From Caprimulgus europaeus (lineage: Eukaryota; Chordata; Aves; Caprimulgiformes; Caprimulgidae): a stretch of 64,000 bases of DNA. Within the stretch, counting starts at the first letter, position 1, and each line of letters opens with the position of its first letter. This document shows, piece after piece, positions 53,101-58,960 of the stretch. The position numbers and the translations under genes are program-made. The stretch is taken from the NCBI GenBank assembly GCA_907165065.1, contig OU015540.1, forward strand, positions 852,001 through 916,000, written 5' to 3'. Under the pieces are notes generated by a model. The model was not told the origin of the DNA and ran no database searches. It saw only the letters and a list, made by a program, of their open reading frames with translations.

Positions 53101-56100
53101 AGCAGTGTCACTCGGCCTCACATGACTGCACATCTGCCAAGAGAGCAGTGACATCATGCCCAACAAGGCTGCTCTTCACACTTGGCCAAGCAGAGCTCCA
53201 ACAGAAGTGTTCTGCAAAGCTGGAGGTAACAACGTTGTTGATTCCCATTTCCTTACAGCACAAAACTTGATTTACTGCCAGTGATGGCCAGTAAACAGCT
53301 ACTGGGCTTTGTCAATCTGACCTGTGATTAAAGATAAGAATTCAATTAACCCAGAAAGCCTGCAAGAGCAAAGGAAGGTTTGAATGTTGTATTAAAATCA
53401 AGAGCAGAAGAGATATAACAGTGTAAAACTTGCTATCTATTCTACAAGAGAGCAGTGTGCTTGAAAGAGTCAAGGAAAGAAGTATTTCAAGGAATGACTG
53501 GAAGCAGACAAGTTAAACAACAGCTACTTCAACTGCTGCCCCACGGGGACTTAGAAGTCACCTCTTCCTGTGAAAGAGTACAAACAGCTCAGCTGATGCT
53601 CTGAAGTTTATACTGCTTCACATTTAATGCACAATTTTAGAATCCCATTTAAAAATTAATCTTCAGTTCTGAAAATCTGCTAGTTTTAACAATTTGTGTC
53701 ATATGTTTGCTATAAACAAGCTACTGGAGAAAGTTTCTACTTTCCATGCCTGCTTCAATCCACCATTTTGAGCCAGACAGCACTGCAAAAGCAGCACTAT
53801 CTAGAGAAGTATCCTCACCCAGATAAAGTACAGGAGCTCCTCAGAAGCCATGCCTATATGTGAAACGACAAAGAAAAGCCTTTATTAGGCTTGGATGCCT
53901 TGCTCACCAGCTATTATGCTCCTGGGGGAAGGATGTGCAGAGTCAGAGAGGAAAATAACTACTAACATGCCAGACTGTCTCTACCAGAAAACAGGGTAAC
54001 TCCCAAGAACACATTTTCTCCCCACACTTAAAAACATGCTTTCTTCTGATGTGATTTCTGAACTCTGTTTTCATCAGCACCACTTGCACACTTTGTGCCA
54101 AATAAATCATCTATGTAGCTGGCACGGAAAGCACTGCCTCAAAACATCCTGATTACCAGGGTGGACTATTACCAGCTTCCACCAGAACGGGCAGCAGTGA
54201 TCTCATCACAGCCAGTACCTCAGCATTTGGGGAATGAGCTGGTTCAGTAGGCCAAAGGCTTGTGGACTTCCATCTGCATTATGATTATTACACAGTACTG
54301 TGCTGTAGGATAATATTGCTCTGAAAGGACGAGTGACTAAAATCCAACATGTTTTCAACCATTAACCTGACTGTACAGACCACCCGATGCCTTATGTCTG
54401 ACTGGCACTGCTTGCCATTTCAGTGTGTGACTGGAAAAGCAAAAGCGAGGCTGGAGACAACTTGGGCACGACCCAGAGTGAGCCTGTCCTATGCACCTGG
54501 CCCAGGGACATTCACCCAGCTGGCAGCACACCCCCAGGAGGTCCCAACCCTGCTGCTGCCAAGGTCAGAGCGCTGACTCACAGACAGGCAGTGCAGGAGC
54601 TCCACCCTGACAGCATGTTTTTGGAATGGGTACGTGACTTACCCTCAACCCAACCAGGGAAACAGGGAACTCCTCTCCTTTCTGAAAGCTCTACAGAACG
54701 ATGCTGCATGGCCGCCCAAGAACACGCTGAGGTGTAACCCAAGTCATCCCCCACACCAGCACTGCCACACAAAATGGCACAGGGAAGGGCAAGACTTAAA
54801 TGTCTTCTCCAAAATGCCAAGTTTGCACGTGTTGAAGACATTCCAGGCGACAGACATCAGCTGTGAGGCCACACGATCTCGTTCAGCATTAGCAGACATC
54901 ACAGAAGGGCACCACTGGACCTGCCACCTGCAGGCTGCAGCACCCAGCCCAAGCCTCGAGCTGGGAGTCCAGGAGACAGTCCTGTAAGAGCACTGTGCTT
55001 CCTCAAAGCTCTTCATCTCAGCCCACTTCAGAGTCACATTTTGGTTCAATATTTTCTGTATTTTGCCTGATAAGCAGAACAGCACATTCTCCAGGTGTTT
55101 TGAGTCAGAGTGTTACAAGACAGGGAAGAGTACTGGAGAAACTGAGCTCTGGAGTTGTTCTCCCACAGTATCTGAGAACTTCTATTACAAAAGACAGGCC
55201 AAGAGATTCGGATCAGATTAAAAGGAAGCAATTTAAATGCATCATTTGTGAATACAGACTTCTGGAAGGGAATTCTGCCTTTACAGAACAAGTCTCTACA
55301 GTAAGCACAGGACAACCTTCCCTTTTAACACCATCCATTTTGAACTCCCTGCATCCTAAAAACAACCCATCAGATCTTTTTTTTCCCCCACTGACACTCA
55401 GAATCCTGTTTACTTTTGGCTTTTATTAGCATTGCCTCTATTACTCGATTTCCATTAGGAAAAGCCACAGCTACTGAACTGTACACAAGCAGGCCGCCTT
55501 CACTCAAGGTTCGCTTTGTTCTTTCCAGGATCATTTCAACGTTTACTCAGGACTCTTGCACAGAAAGAGTCACTCAAAACAATACTTTATGTCCACATGT
55601 AAGAATTCCAAACATCCCATGGAGGCAGAATATCCTAGTCCAGTTTCTTTCTTTATCTTCTGAAGGTTTAAGCATCTACATCTAACAAAAACTGAAATTC
55701 ATGGCTATGCACATAAACTACACCAAAAAGTACTCTCTAGCTTTGCTCTGAAAACCACAGGGGCATTTTGGCATTTTCACATGCAAAACACCCTTACAGT
55801 TCCAGGAAGCCTCTGTGGCACTAGTGTGTAGTGATTACTTACTAGTGTGCCACTAGCACGTAATTTAACATTTTATAATAATTTTACCCAGGCCAGAGTA
55901 CAACACAACCTCCTGGAGGAGGATCTTGTCCCTGTTACACAAGACTGATATTCTTTAAAGTATGAAAGATATTCTCTTAACCTCACCTCCAGGCAACACC
56001 ACATTTAACAGAGCCCAGTGAAGCAGGTATTTCCTTCACTGGATTCTGATTACGTATGAAAACAAAGCAACACGTGGTAAAACTGGTAATATTAATCTTA

Positions 56101-57977
56101 CCACTTTTAATGATAATATTGGAGTAACACTTTATGGGATAACATATTTATGAACATAATTTTTTCTTTTAAAAACTTTGCTTTCTGTTCCTCACCTGCA
56201 ACAACAAATCCCTGTGTTTGGCCTATTTCAAAACATTCTTTCTTCTGGTGACAATAATTGAGCTCCATCACAGTTTATTCCCATCCAACGTTCTGGTTTT
56301 GAGGCTATTCTACACAGACCCAACTGTCACAGGAGTGACACCAGCCAGCTGCCCATTCAGCCTGCTGCCATTTGTCAAGCTCAAAGTACGGTAGCAACTG
56401 AACATAAATTCACAGACCTGCCTGCAGCAAAGCAAATTATTTTTCAAAAGCTTTTACTAATTTTATTCAATACTACTAGAAAAAAATCAAGATTTCCAAA
56501 ATGTCTCTCTGCTTACTTATGCTGTGCAACCCAGTGGCACCCCTGAGCCCCCAACACTGCGCTGTTAAATCTCTTCACAGACCTTCTCCTGAAAATAGTT
56601 TAAATACTTGTAGAGAAACAGCAACCTTTATGTCCAACCACTTTAAAGGCCAAGGATGAAGTTACAGATACCACAGTGTACTTATAATTCTGCTTAAGTT
56701 TTAATACATAAAACAGGAAGAGGAAAAAACCACTAGTACACTAAATAAGAGACTGCTGTACAAGTGTCACAGAAACACAAGGGGGGAAGTTAAAGTTTAA
56801 GGAATTAAAGCATTTTACAACTCCCAAACTCTTTAATCACAAACTTATCAAGATGACAAATTACCAAACTGAAATACTATACTAAGTAATATGAAACCAT
56901 TATAATCTCTGAGAATCAAGCACCATTTATTAGATTTAAAAGAATTTACGACTTCTCTAAGAACATTTCTTACGTATATTCACCATAATGCTCTGCCATA
57001 AAACTTCAGTACTGCCCCGATAAGTTAACGTGTAGTAGCAGGGGATAAAAAAAAGTTAGAAAAGAAAGATGAAAAGATGCTCAACAGCATCTGAATTACA
57101 GTGTCTTTGGGTAGAATTTACATTAACAAGAAATTCCAAAGTCTAATTTAGACAGAGAGAACACTCTTATGCAAGCTGGCTCTAGAAGGTCTGCACAGAT
57201 TATAGCTCACAGAGACACTCTTGATCCAAAATGTTGCTAGTGATCAATATCTGCAACAGACACAAAAGCAGTTTTCTAACCAACTGGGTAAAATAAATTG
57301 AAGGCAAAATTAAGTCACTGAAAACACTTTTTTCTTCAAATCAGCCATCTATTCTGTTTCTATCATTTTCAGCTTTCTCCACCAGATAGCAAAGAAATGT
57401 GGCAAGTCTGTTATTTGTTATACCCTCCCACATGTCCTTAGCATTTTGCCTAGAATTATTCCAGGAAACCAAAACTTTTGTAAGCACTATACAGCACCTA
57501 TCAGCCACGTATTCTTCCCTGCCTGGCTCCGTGTCTCAAACACGGACCCGAAGGCAGCTGACAGAACAGCAGCTCCGAGAGAACAGCTCTGTGAGAACAG
57601 CCCCACAAGTCACAGCGCCCGATCGCGGCCGAATCGCATCATGGCTCCCCCCCGCGCTCGCCCTCCCAGTCCCCCCGCAGGCCGGCGGGACGGGCACCGG
57701 GCTGACTCACGCTACGCGGGGACGAGCCACAAAGAGCAGGCCGCGGCGCGGCGGTCTGCGATGCCGCCACCCGGGCGGTCCCCCGACCCTCTGCCCGCCG
57801 CCCCCACGCACCTTCTTTGGTCTGGGCGTTGGTGATCTGCAGGTCGCAGTCGGCCGCCTTCAGCTTCTCGCGGGCCATGATCTGGCGCTTGAGGTCGCAG
57901 AGGGAGATGTGGAGGCCGTCGAAGGTGACCGTGTCATAGTTCAGTTTGGAGGAGAACTTGTAATGGACGCACGACAT
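27537..57977 (-). CDS. RBBP6: RBBP6, E3 ubiquitin ligase and pre-mRNA 3'-processing factor (17 coding exons)
   Basis: Joined minus-strand exons give 5310 nt and 1769 residues; human is 1792. Visible domains: DWNN ubiquitin-like fold (about 1-76); CCHC zinc knuckle (C161, C164, H169, C174); RING/U-box-like finger (C259, C262, C274, C275, C280, C283, C296, C299); polyQ 337-343 and polyP 344-355; proline-rich 510-630; SR-rich from 665 to about 760; long Lys/Glu/Ser regions matching the family's Rb- and p53-binding parts; Lys/His-rich tail 1706-1769. Known family roles are nuclear: ubiquitin ligase activity towards p53/MDM2 and YBX1, Rb binding, and association with the cleavage/polyadenylation machinery (yeast homolog Mpe1). 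The start is the conserved MSCVHYKF N-terminus inside a CpG island. All junctions are GT-AG with consistent phase. No frameshift or internal stop was seen. One human cassette of about 26 residues appears to be absent. Identification is secure; exon boundaries were assigned by eye. Confidence 0.97.
29107..30235 (-). other. RBBP6 intron 16
   Basis: 1.1 kb, GTACCC...TCCCCAG. Unique sequence. Open frames running in from the flanking exons (30142-30235 and 29107-29144) are intronic. Confidence 0.8.
30236..31981 (-). CDS. RBBP6: RBBP6 coding exon 16 (SR domain and charged region)
   Basis: 1746 bp, residues 666-1246 plus two bases of Ser1247. Starts SKSPYSASSYSRSSYTYSKS and has a dense RS/SR region to about residue 760. 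Then come YFNRYREVPPYDMKAYYGRS and DFRDPFEKERYREWERNYRE, and a long Lys/Glu-rich stretch with SLFMLPSRDDATPVRDEPME and KKIKLNRETGKK. Ends GSSSTLVDYT. It covers the family's Rb-binding part and the start of the p53-binding part (placed by comparison with human). Acceptor CTTTTTAAG|GTCCAA; donor ACCAG|GTACCC. Confidence 0.96.
31982..33351 (-). other. RBBP6 intron 15
   Basis: 1.4 kb, GTAACT...TTTTAAG. Includes a TTTA-rich stretch at about 32070-32095. Nothing else recognised. Confidence 0.8.
33352..33453 (-). CDS. RBBP6: RBBP6 coding exon 15 (34-residue cassette)
   Basis: 102 bp, residues 632-664 with split codons at both ends: EKKKSKLDEFTNDFAKELME then YKKIQKERRRSFS. The length is a multiple of three and both boundaries are phase 2, so skipping keeps the frame. 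It matches the 34-residue segment missing from human isoform 2 (residues 652-685 there). Acceptor TTTTAACAG|GGAAAA; donor TCCAG|GTAACT. Confidence 0.95.
33454..33804 (-). other. RBBP6 intron 14
   Basis: 351 bp with a short tandem duplication near its 3' end: AAGTTTGACCTTTATTACAA occurs twice at about 33464-33506. Nothing else recognised. Confidence 0.8.
33805..34167 (-). CDS. RBBP6: RBBP6 coding exon 14 (proline-rich)
   Basis: 363 bp, residues 511-630. SNRGRPHSERAQRTQ is followed by a strongly proline-rich segment (PVFVPVPPPPLYPPPP and several PPQFPP/PPGY motifs) and ends in the conserved LSREEFYREQRRLKEE. Acceptor TTTTGAAG|TTCAAA; donor GAGGA|GTAAGT. A longer open frame over the same bases (33812-34252) is out of phase with the gene. 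Confidence 0.95.
34168..35294 (-). other. RBBP6 intron 13
   Basis: 1.1 kb, GTAAGT...TTTGAAG. I searched it for the human cassette that follows GGRPGWE (LGYLVSPPQQ and RRGERS region) and found no matching frame. Otherwise unique sequence, AT-rich at 34900-35280. Confidence 0.75.
35295..35352 (-). CDS. RBBP6: RBBP6 coding exon 13
   Basis: 58 bp, residues 492-509 (HPMRAGAIRSAGGRPGWE), with two bases at each end in split codons. The GGRPGWE end matches human. Acceptor CCCAAAG|GGCATC; donor GAACT|GTAAGT. In human a further cassette follows; none was found here. Confidence 0.92.
35454..35532 (-). CDS. RBBP6: RBBP6 coding exon 12
   Basis: 79 bp, residues 465-490 plus one base of Gly491: GYQVPVLRQPALPSLLGPQG then QSIPTT. 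The GYQVPVL start and IPTTG end match human. The preceding intron is only 80 bp. Acceptor TTCACAAG|GGCTAT; donor ACTG|GTAAGT. Confidence 0.92.
35613..35703 (-). CDS. RBBP6: RBBP6 coding exon 11
   Basis: 91 bp, residues 435-464, DPDAVLPPLVTAAELSKSSP then LSISSLLEEK. It diverges from human except for the LLEEK end (human LMEEK). Acceptor TTGTAG|TGATCC; donor GAGAAG|GTAAAT. Confidence 0.9.
35704..37081 (-). other. RBBP6 intron 10 (contains a CR1 copy)
   Basis: 1.4 kb, GTAAGT...TTGTAG. The only clear interspersed repeat of the window, a CR1 3' fragment, is inserted here antisense to the gene at about 36660-36942. The remainder is unique. Confidence 0.85.
36660..36942 (+). mobile_element. CR1 LINE 3' fragment
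   Basis: Shows the diagnostic CR1 end: GGTGATGGCTTGAAACTGGG, GAAGAAATTATTTGGTGTGA, GGTGGTGAGACCCTGGCCCA, GGTTGCCCAGAGAAGCTGTG, CTGGAAGTGTTC, GGCTTTGAGCAACCTGGTCT and a final CCAAACCAGTCTGTGATTCT. CR1 is the dominant avian non-LTR retrotransposon, and most copies are 5'-truncated as here. No open frame remains. The left edge is approximate, and no target duplication is evident. Confidence 0.93.
37082..37431 (-). CDS. RBBP6: RBBP6 coding exon 10 (polyQ/polyP and Ser/Pro-rich)
   Basis: 350 bp, residues 318-433 plus two bases of Arg434. AVNNFKNETGYTKRLRKQ is followed by seven uninterrupted CAG codons (Q337-343) and twelve proline codons (344-355), then NLQPLLRPAISRQQDPLMIP. In the human protein as I recall it, the RKQ is followed directly by a proline run, so the CAG tract would be lineage-specific. 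Acceptor GTCTCTAG|GCTGTG; donor TTTTCG|GTAAGT. Confidence 0.94.
37345..37374 (-). repeat. RBBP6: (CAG)7 codon run in RBBP6 exon 10
   Basis: Seven pure CAG codons on the gene strand, with CCG/CCA/CCT proline codons immediately after. A pure trinucleotide run in coding sequence can change length readily. Confidence 0.85.
37432..37891 (-). other. RBBP6 intron 9
   Basis: 0.46 kb, GTAACA...TCTCTAG. Short internal duplications around TTATTAATATTCAGAGTAT and GATTAAGGTTCAGAGTAT (about 37590-37631). Nothing else recognised. Confidence 0.8.
37892..37995 (-). CDS. RBBP6: RBBP6 coding exon 9 (second half of RING finger)
   Basis: 104 bp. Completes Cys283 and encodes residues 284-317, starting IRTALLESEEHTCPTC. 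C296 and C299 close the RING, and the QTDVSPDALIANKFLRQ helix follows it. Acceptor TATTCTCAG|GCATT; donor CGCCAG|GTAACA. Confidence 0.96.
37996..38734 (-). other. RBBP6 intron 8
   Basis: 0.7 kb, GTGAGT...TTCTCAG. Nothing recognised. Confidence 0.85.
38735..38907 (-). CDS. RBBP6: RBBP6 coding exon 8 (first half of RING finger)
   Basis: 173 bp, residues 226-282 plus one base of Cys283. An acidic Ser/Glu stretch is followed by LLCLICKDIMTDAVVIPCC and GNSYCDE. It carries RING cysteines C259, C262, C274, C275 and C280; the finger is U-box-like in fold and binds two zincs. Acceptor CCTGCAG|GGAAGC; donor GATGAAT|GTGAGT. Confidence 0.96.
38908..39631 (-). other. RBBP6 intron 7
   Basis: 0.7 kb, GTGAGT...CTGCAG. 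Nothing recognised. Confidence 0.85.
39632..39771 (-). CDS. RBBP6: RBBP6 coding exon 7
   Basis: 140 bp, residues 179-224 plus two bases of Ala225. Includes IPRSFMMEVKDPNTKGAMLT and GKYAIPTID, a linker conserved between zinc knuckle and RING. Acceptor CTTACCAG|GACAAA; donor GATGC|GTGAGT. Confidence 0.95.
39772..40594 (-). other. RBBP6 intron 6
   Basis: 0.8 kb of unique AT-rich sequence, GTAAGA...TTACCAG. Nothing recognised. Confidence 0.85.
40595..40691 (-). CDS. RBBP6: RBBP6 coding exon 6 (CCHC zinc knuckle)
   Basis: 97 bp, residues 147-178. Contains the retroviral-type zinc knuckle CFRCGKPGHYIKNC, with C161, C164, H169 and C174 in the C-X2-C-X4-H-X4-C spacing used for single-stranded RNA contact. 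A short proline run precedes it. Acceptor CTTGTAG|TTACATG; donor AATGGG|GTAAGA. The intron before it is only 131 bp. Confidence 0.96.
40823..40911 (-). CDS. RBBP6: RBBP6 coding exon 5
   Basis: 89 bp, residues 117-145 plus two bases of Asn146. Starts TANLAEANASEED and ends MTQSGHEYDPI. This is the conserved linker leading to the zinc knuckle. Acceptor TTTAACAG|ACTGCC; donor ATCAA|GTGAGT. Confidence 0.95.
42341..42367. repeat. (TTTTG)n tract
   Basis: CTTTTTGTTTTGTTTTGTTT and following bases: about five pentamer units within intron 4. Confidence 0.85.
43291..43302. repeat. (TA)6 microsatellite at exon 4 donor
   Basis: Twelve bases of TA starting at the second base of intron 4 on the gene strand, overlapping the 5' splice site itself. 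Confidence 0.85.
43304..43348 (-). CDS. RBBP6: RBBP6 coding exon 4
   Basis: 45 bp, residues 102-116 (IDDSSASISLAQLTK), phase 0 at both ends. The acceptor is GTGAACAG|ATT. The donor is AAG|GTATAT, which runs straight into a (TA)6 repeat, so the splice site has A rather than G at +5. The exon could be skipped without changing the frame. Confidence 0.93.
46291..46296 (-). terminator. Second, distal intronic poly(A) signal in intron 3
   Basis: Another minus-strand AATAAA (TTTATT at 46291-46296). The 1.5 kb between it and the short-isoform stop codon is AT-rich and low in interspersed repeats, which would suit a longer 3'UTR for the DWNN-only transcript. There is no direct support beyond the hexamer and the composition. 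Confidence 0.25.
47497..47528 (-). terminator. Intronic poly(A) site for the short RBBP6 isoform
   Basis: AATAAA on the minus strand (TTTATT at 47523-47528) is followed within 10-30 nt by a TGTTTGGAGTG / TGTATTTTTT GU/U-rich element at 47497-47520. It is the first canonical signal after the read-through stop in exon 3. It would give a 3'UTR of roughly 340 nt and a mature mRNA near 1 kb, depending on the 5'UTR. Confidence 0.5.
47849..47978 (-). CDS. RBBP6: RBBP6 alternative terminal exon 3 (DWNN-only isoform)
   Basis: Read-through of the exon 3 donor adds 30 codons, starting VCKNTISHFF, then a TAA stop at 47849-47851. The predicted product is 131 residues: the DWNN domain and linker without zinc knuckle or RING. 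From memory, human RBBP6 isoform 3 (118 residues) also leaves the main form after residue 101 and has a tail starting with the same ten residues. The next AATAAA on this strand follows 321 nt after the stop codon, with a GT/T-rich element behind it. That the isoform is made here is inferred; the open frame and the poly(A) signal are seen. Confidence 0.66.
47942..47978 (-). CDS. RBBP6: RBBP6 coding exon 3 (37-bp short exon)
   Basis: One base completes Ile89; residues 90-101 are SRTEPVSGTSKA. The acceptor is TTCTTCTAG|AAGTCG and the donor GCA|GTATGT. The exon ends in phase 0 exactly where the human full-length and DWNN-only isoforms diverge. Failure to use this donor leaves an open frame of 30 codons, annotated separately. 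Confidence 0.93.
47979..50336 (-). other. RBBP6 intron 2
   Basis: 2.4 kb, GTAAGT...TTCTAG. Unique sequence with short A runs near 48449 and 48681. Nothing else recognised. Confidence 0.85.
50337..50436 (-). CDS. RBBP6: RBBP6 coding exon 2 (DWNN domain, C-terminal half)
   Basis: 100 bp, residues 56-88 plus two bases of codon 89. Translates as EYTDESALIPKNSS, then VIVRRIPIGGVK, then ATSKTYV, close to the human DWNN core. The acceptor is TTTTCAG|AATACA and the donor ATG-side reads GTGAT|GTAAGT. The phase joins exon 1 (G|AA = Glu56) and exon 3 (AT|A = Ile89). Confidence 0.95.
50437..57811 (-). other. RBBP6 intron 1
   Basis: 7.4 kb, GTGCGT...TTTTCAG. Mostly unique AT-rich sequence with a short GT repeat near 52493-52506 and a T run at 50639-50651. 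No repeat family, RNA gene or internal exon was recognised. Confidence 0.85.
57812..57977 (-). CDS. RBBP6: RBBP6 coding exon 1 (DWNN domain, start codon)
   Basis: Encodes residues 1-55 plus one base of codon 56. It begins with the conserved MSCVHYKFSSKLNYDT N-terminus, the start of the DWNN ubiquitin-like fold; the D-W-N-N-type motif that names the family is in the later part of the fold. The donor on the minus strand is GAAG|GTGCGT. Compared with the human protein as I remember it, residues 31 (R for K) and 35 (A for G) differ. The ATG sits in the CpG island, and the 5'UTR extends to higher coordinates. Confidence 0.96.
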
Positions 57978-58509
57978 GGTCGGGGCCTGGTGGCGCCTGC
58001 TCCGCGACGCGGCCGACCGCGGCAGACGGCCTCGCGGCCTCCCCGCCCGTTAGGGCCCGCGGCAGCGCGGGGAAGGGCCCAGCGAGGGGGCCGGGGAAGC
58101 GGCGCGGGCTGAGCTCGAGCGAGCCGGCGGCGCTCAGAGGCCGCGGCGCTCCGCCATGGCCAGGCCCCGCGGCCTCAGGCAGACTCGGCGGGCGGAGGCC
58201 TCAGAACTCCATCGCGGCGGCGCTGCCAGGCCCCGGCCCCCGCCCCCGCAACGACTCCGGCCCGCGGCCCTCAACGATCGAGCTGGGCCGCGGCGGCGGC
58301 GCCCGCCCCCGGCTCCTCCTCGCAGTCCGGGCGAGCGGGGGAACGACGGGGAGAGGCCCCCGCGGCCCCGGCTCGGCCTCCGCTCGCTGTCTCGCACGCC
58401 GCGCTCCCGGGCCCCGCGGCTCGCTATGGCGACTGGGCCGCCCCTGCCTCAGCGTCCCGCCGAGGGGTTTCCCGGCCGCCAACCGCACGGGCCGCCGCGA
58501 GCGCCTCAC

Positions 58510-58521
58510 TGCGCAGGCGCA
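58510..58521. promoter_or_regulatory. NRF1-like site
   Basis: TGCGCAGGCGCA matches the NRF1 consensus (YGCGCAYGCGCR) with one mismatch in the centre. Such sites are typical of CpG-island promoters of housekeeping genes. Confidence 0.5.
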
Positions 58522-58544
58522 ACGGCGCACCCACCGCCCGCTCC

Positions 58545-58552
58545 TCACGTGA
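58545..58552. promoter_or_regulatory. Palindromic E-box TCACGTGA
   Basis: Perfect 8-bp palindrome of the type bound by USF and MiT/TFE-family bHLH-ZIP factors. It lies 36 bp from a second CACGTG core. Confidence 0.5.
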
Positions 58553-58580
58553 CCCAGCGCATTATGGCAAACGGCGCGTG

Positions 58581-58588
58581 TCACGTGG
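58581..58588. promoter_or_regulatory. Second E-box TCACGTGG
   Basis: CACGTG core inside the CpG island, 36 bp start-to-start from the palindromic E-box. The pairing suggests a bHLH-ZIP-responsive promoter. That is inference. Confidence 0.45.
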
Positions 58589-58640
58589 GCCCGGCGGCTC
58601 CGCCCTCTCCGGCCTGGCGCTGAGCGCCCCCTAGGGGAGC

Positions 58641-58665
58641 CGTTAACCGCCGGCGTCACCGCCCG
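58641..58665. other. CpG-island edge
   Basis: Transition from the CpG-rich promoter to a repeat-rich GC region. Confidence 0.4.
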
Positions 58666-58669
58666 TGAG

Positions 58670-58960
58670 ACCCGGGCCTGTCACCGCCCCGGGCAGCGGG
58701 TGTCCCTGCTGCCACCCCCCGGCCCTCTCACCGCCCAGTGTCCCTCCTGTCACCCCTTCTCGGGCCTGTCCCTGCCCTGTGTGCTGTCACCCCCTGGGCC
58801 TGTGGTGTCCCTCCTGTCACCCCCTGTGCTGTCACCACCCAGGTCACCTCCTGTCAGCCCCTGGGCCTGTGCTGCTTTGCCCAACACCCCTGGGCCTATC
58901 ACTGCCCCATGTCCTGTCACCCCCCCAGGCTGTCACCGCCCGCTGTCCCCTCCTGTCAGC
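58670..58960. repeat. Degenerate GC-rich repeat (CTGTCACC units)
   Basis: CTGTCACC/CTGTCAGC, GGGCCTGT and TGTCCCTCCTGTCACC recur irregularly through about 290 bp directly beyond the RBBP6 CpG island. Probably a decayed minisatellite. Confidence 0.5.

Larger units (their letters stand above)
57590..58640 (-). promoter_or_regulatory. RBBP6: RBBP6 CpG-island promoter and 5'UTR
   Basis: A dense CpG-rich block covers exon 1 and about 650 bp upstream, then stops abruptly near 58640. No TATA box was seen. Likely control sites cluster at 58510-58590: an NRF1-like site and two CACGTG E-boxes. The transcription start cannot be fixed from sequence. If the 5'UTR is long, minus-strand ATGs at 58395-58397 and 58657-58659 would be upstream start codons. 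Confidence 0.75.

Noticed and set aside
57399-58112. 237-codon plus-strand open frame over RBBP6 exon 1
   Set aside because: Antisense shadow of exon 1 and the CpG island; no independent evidence.
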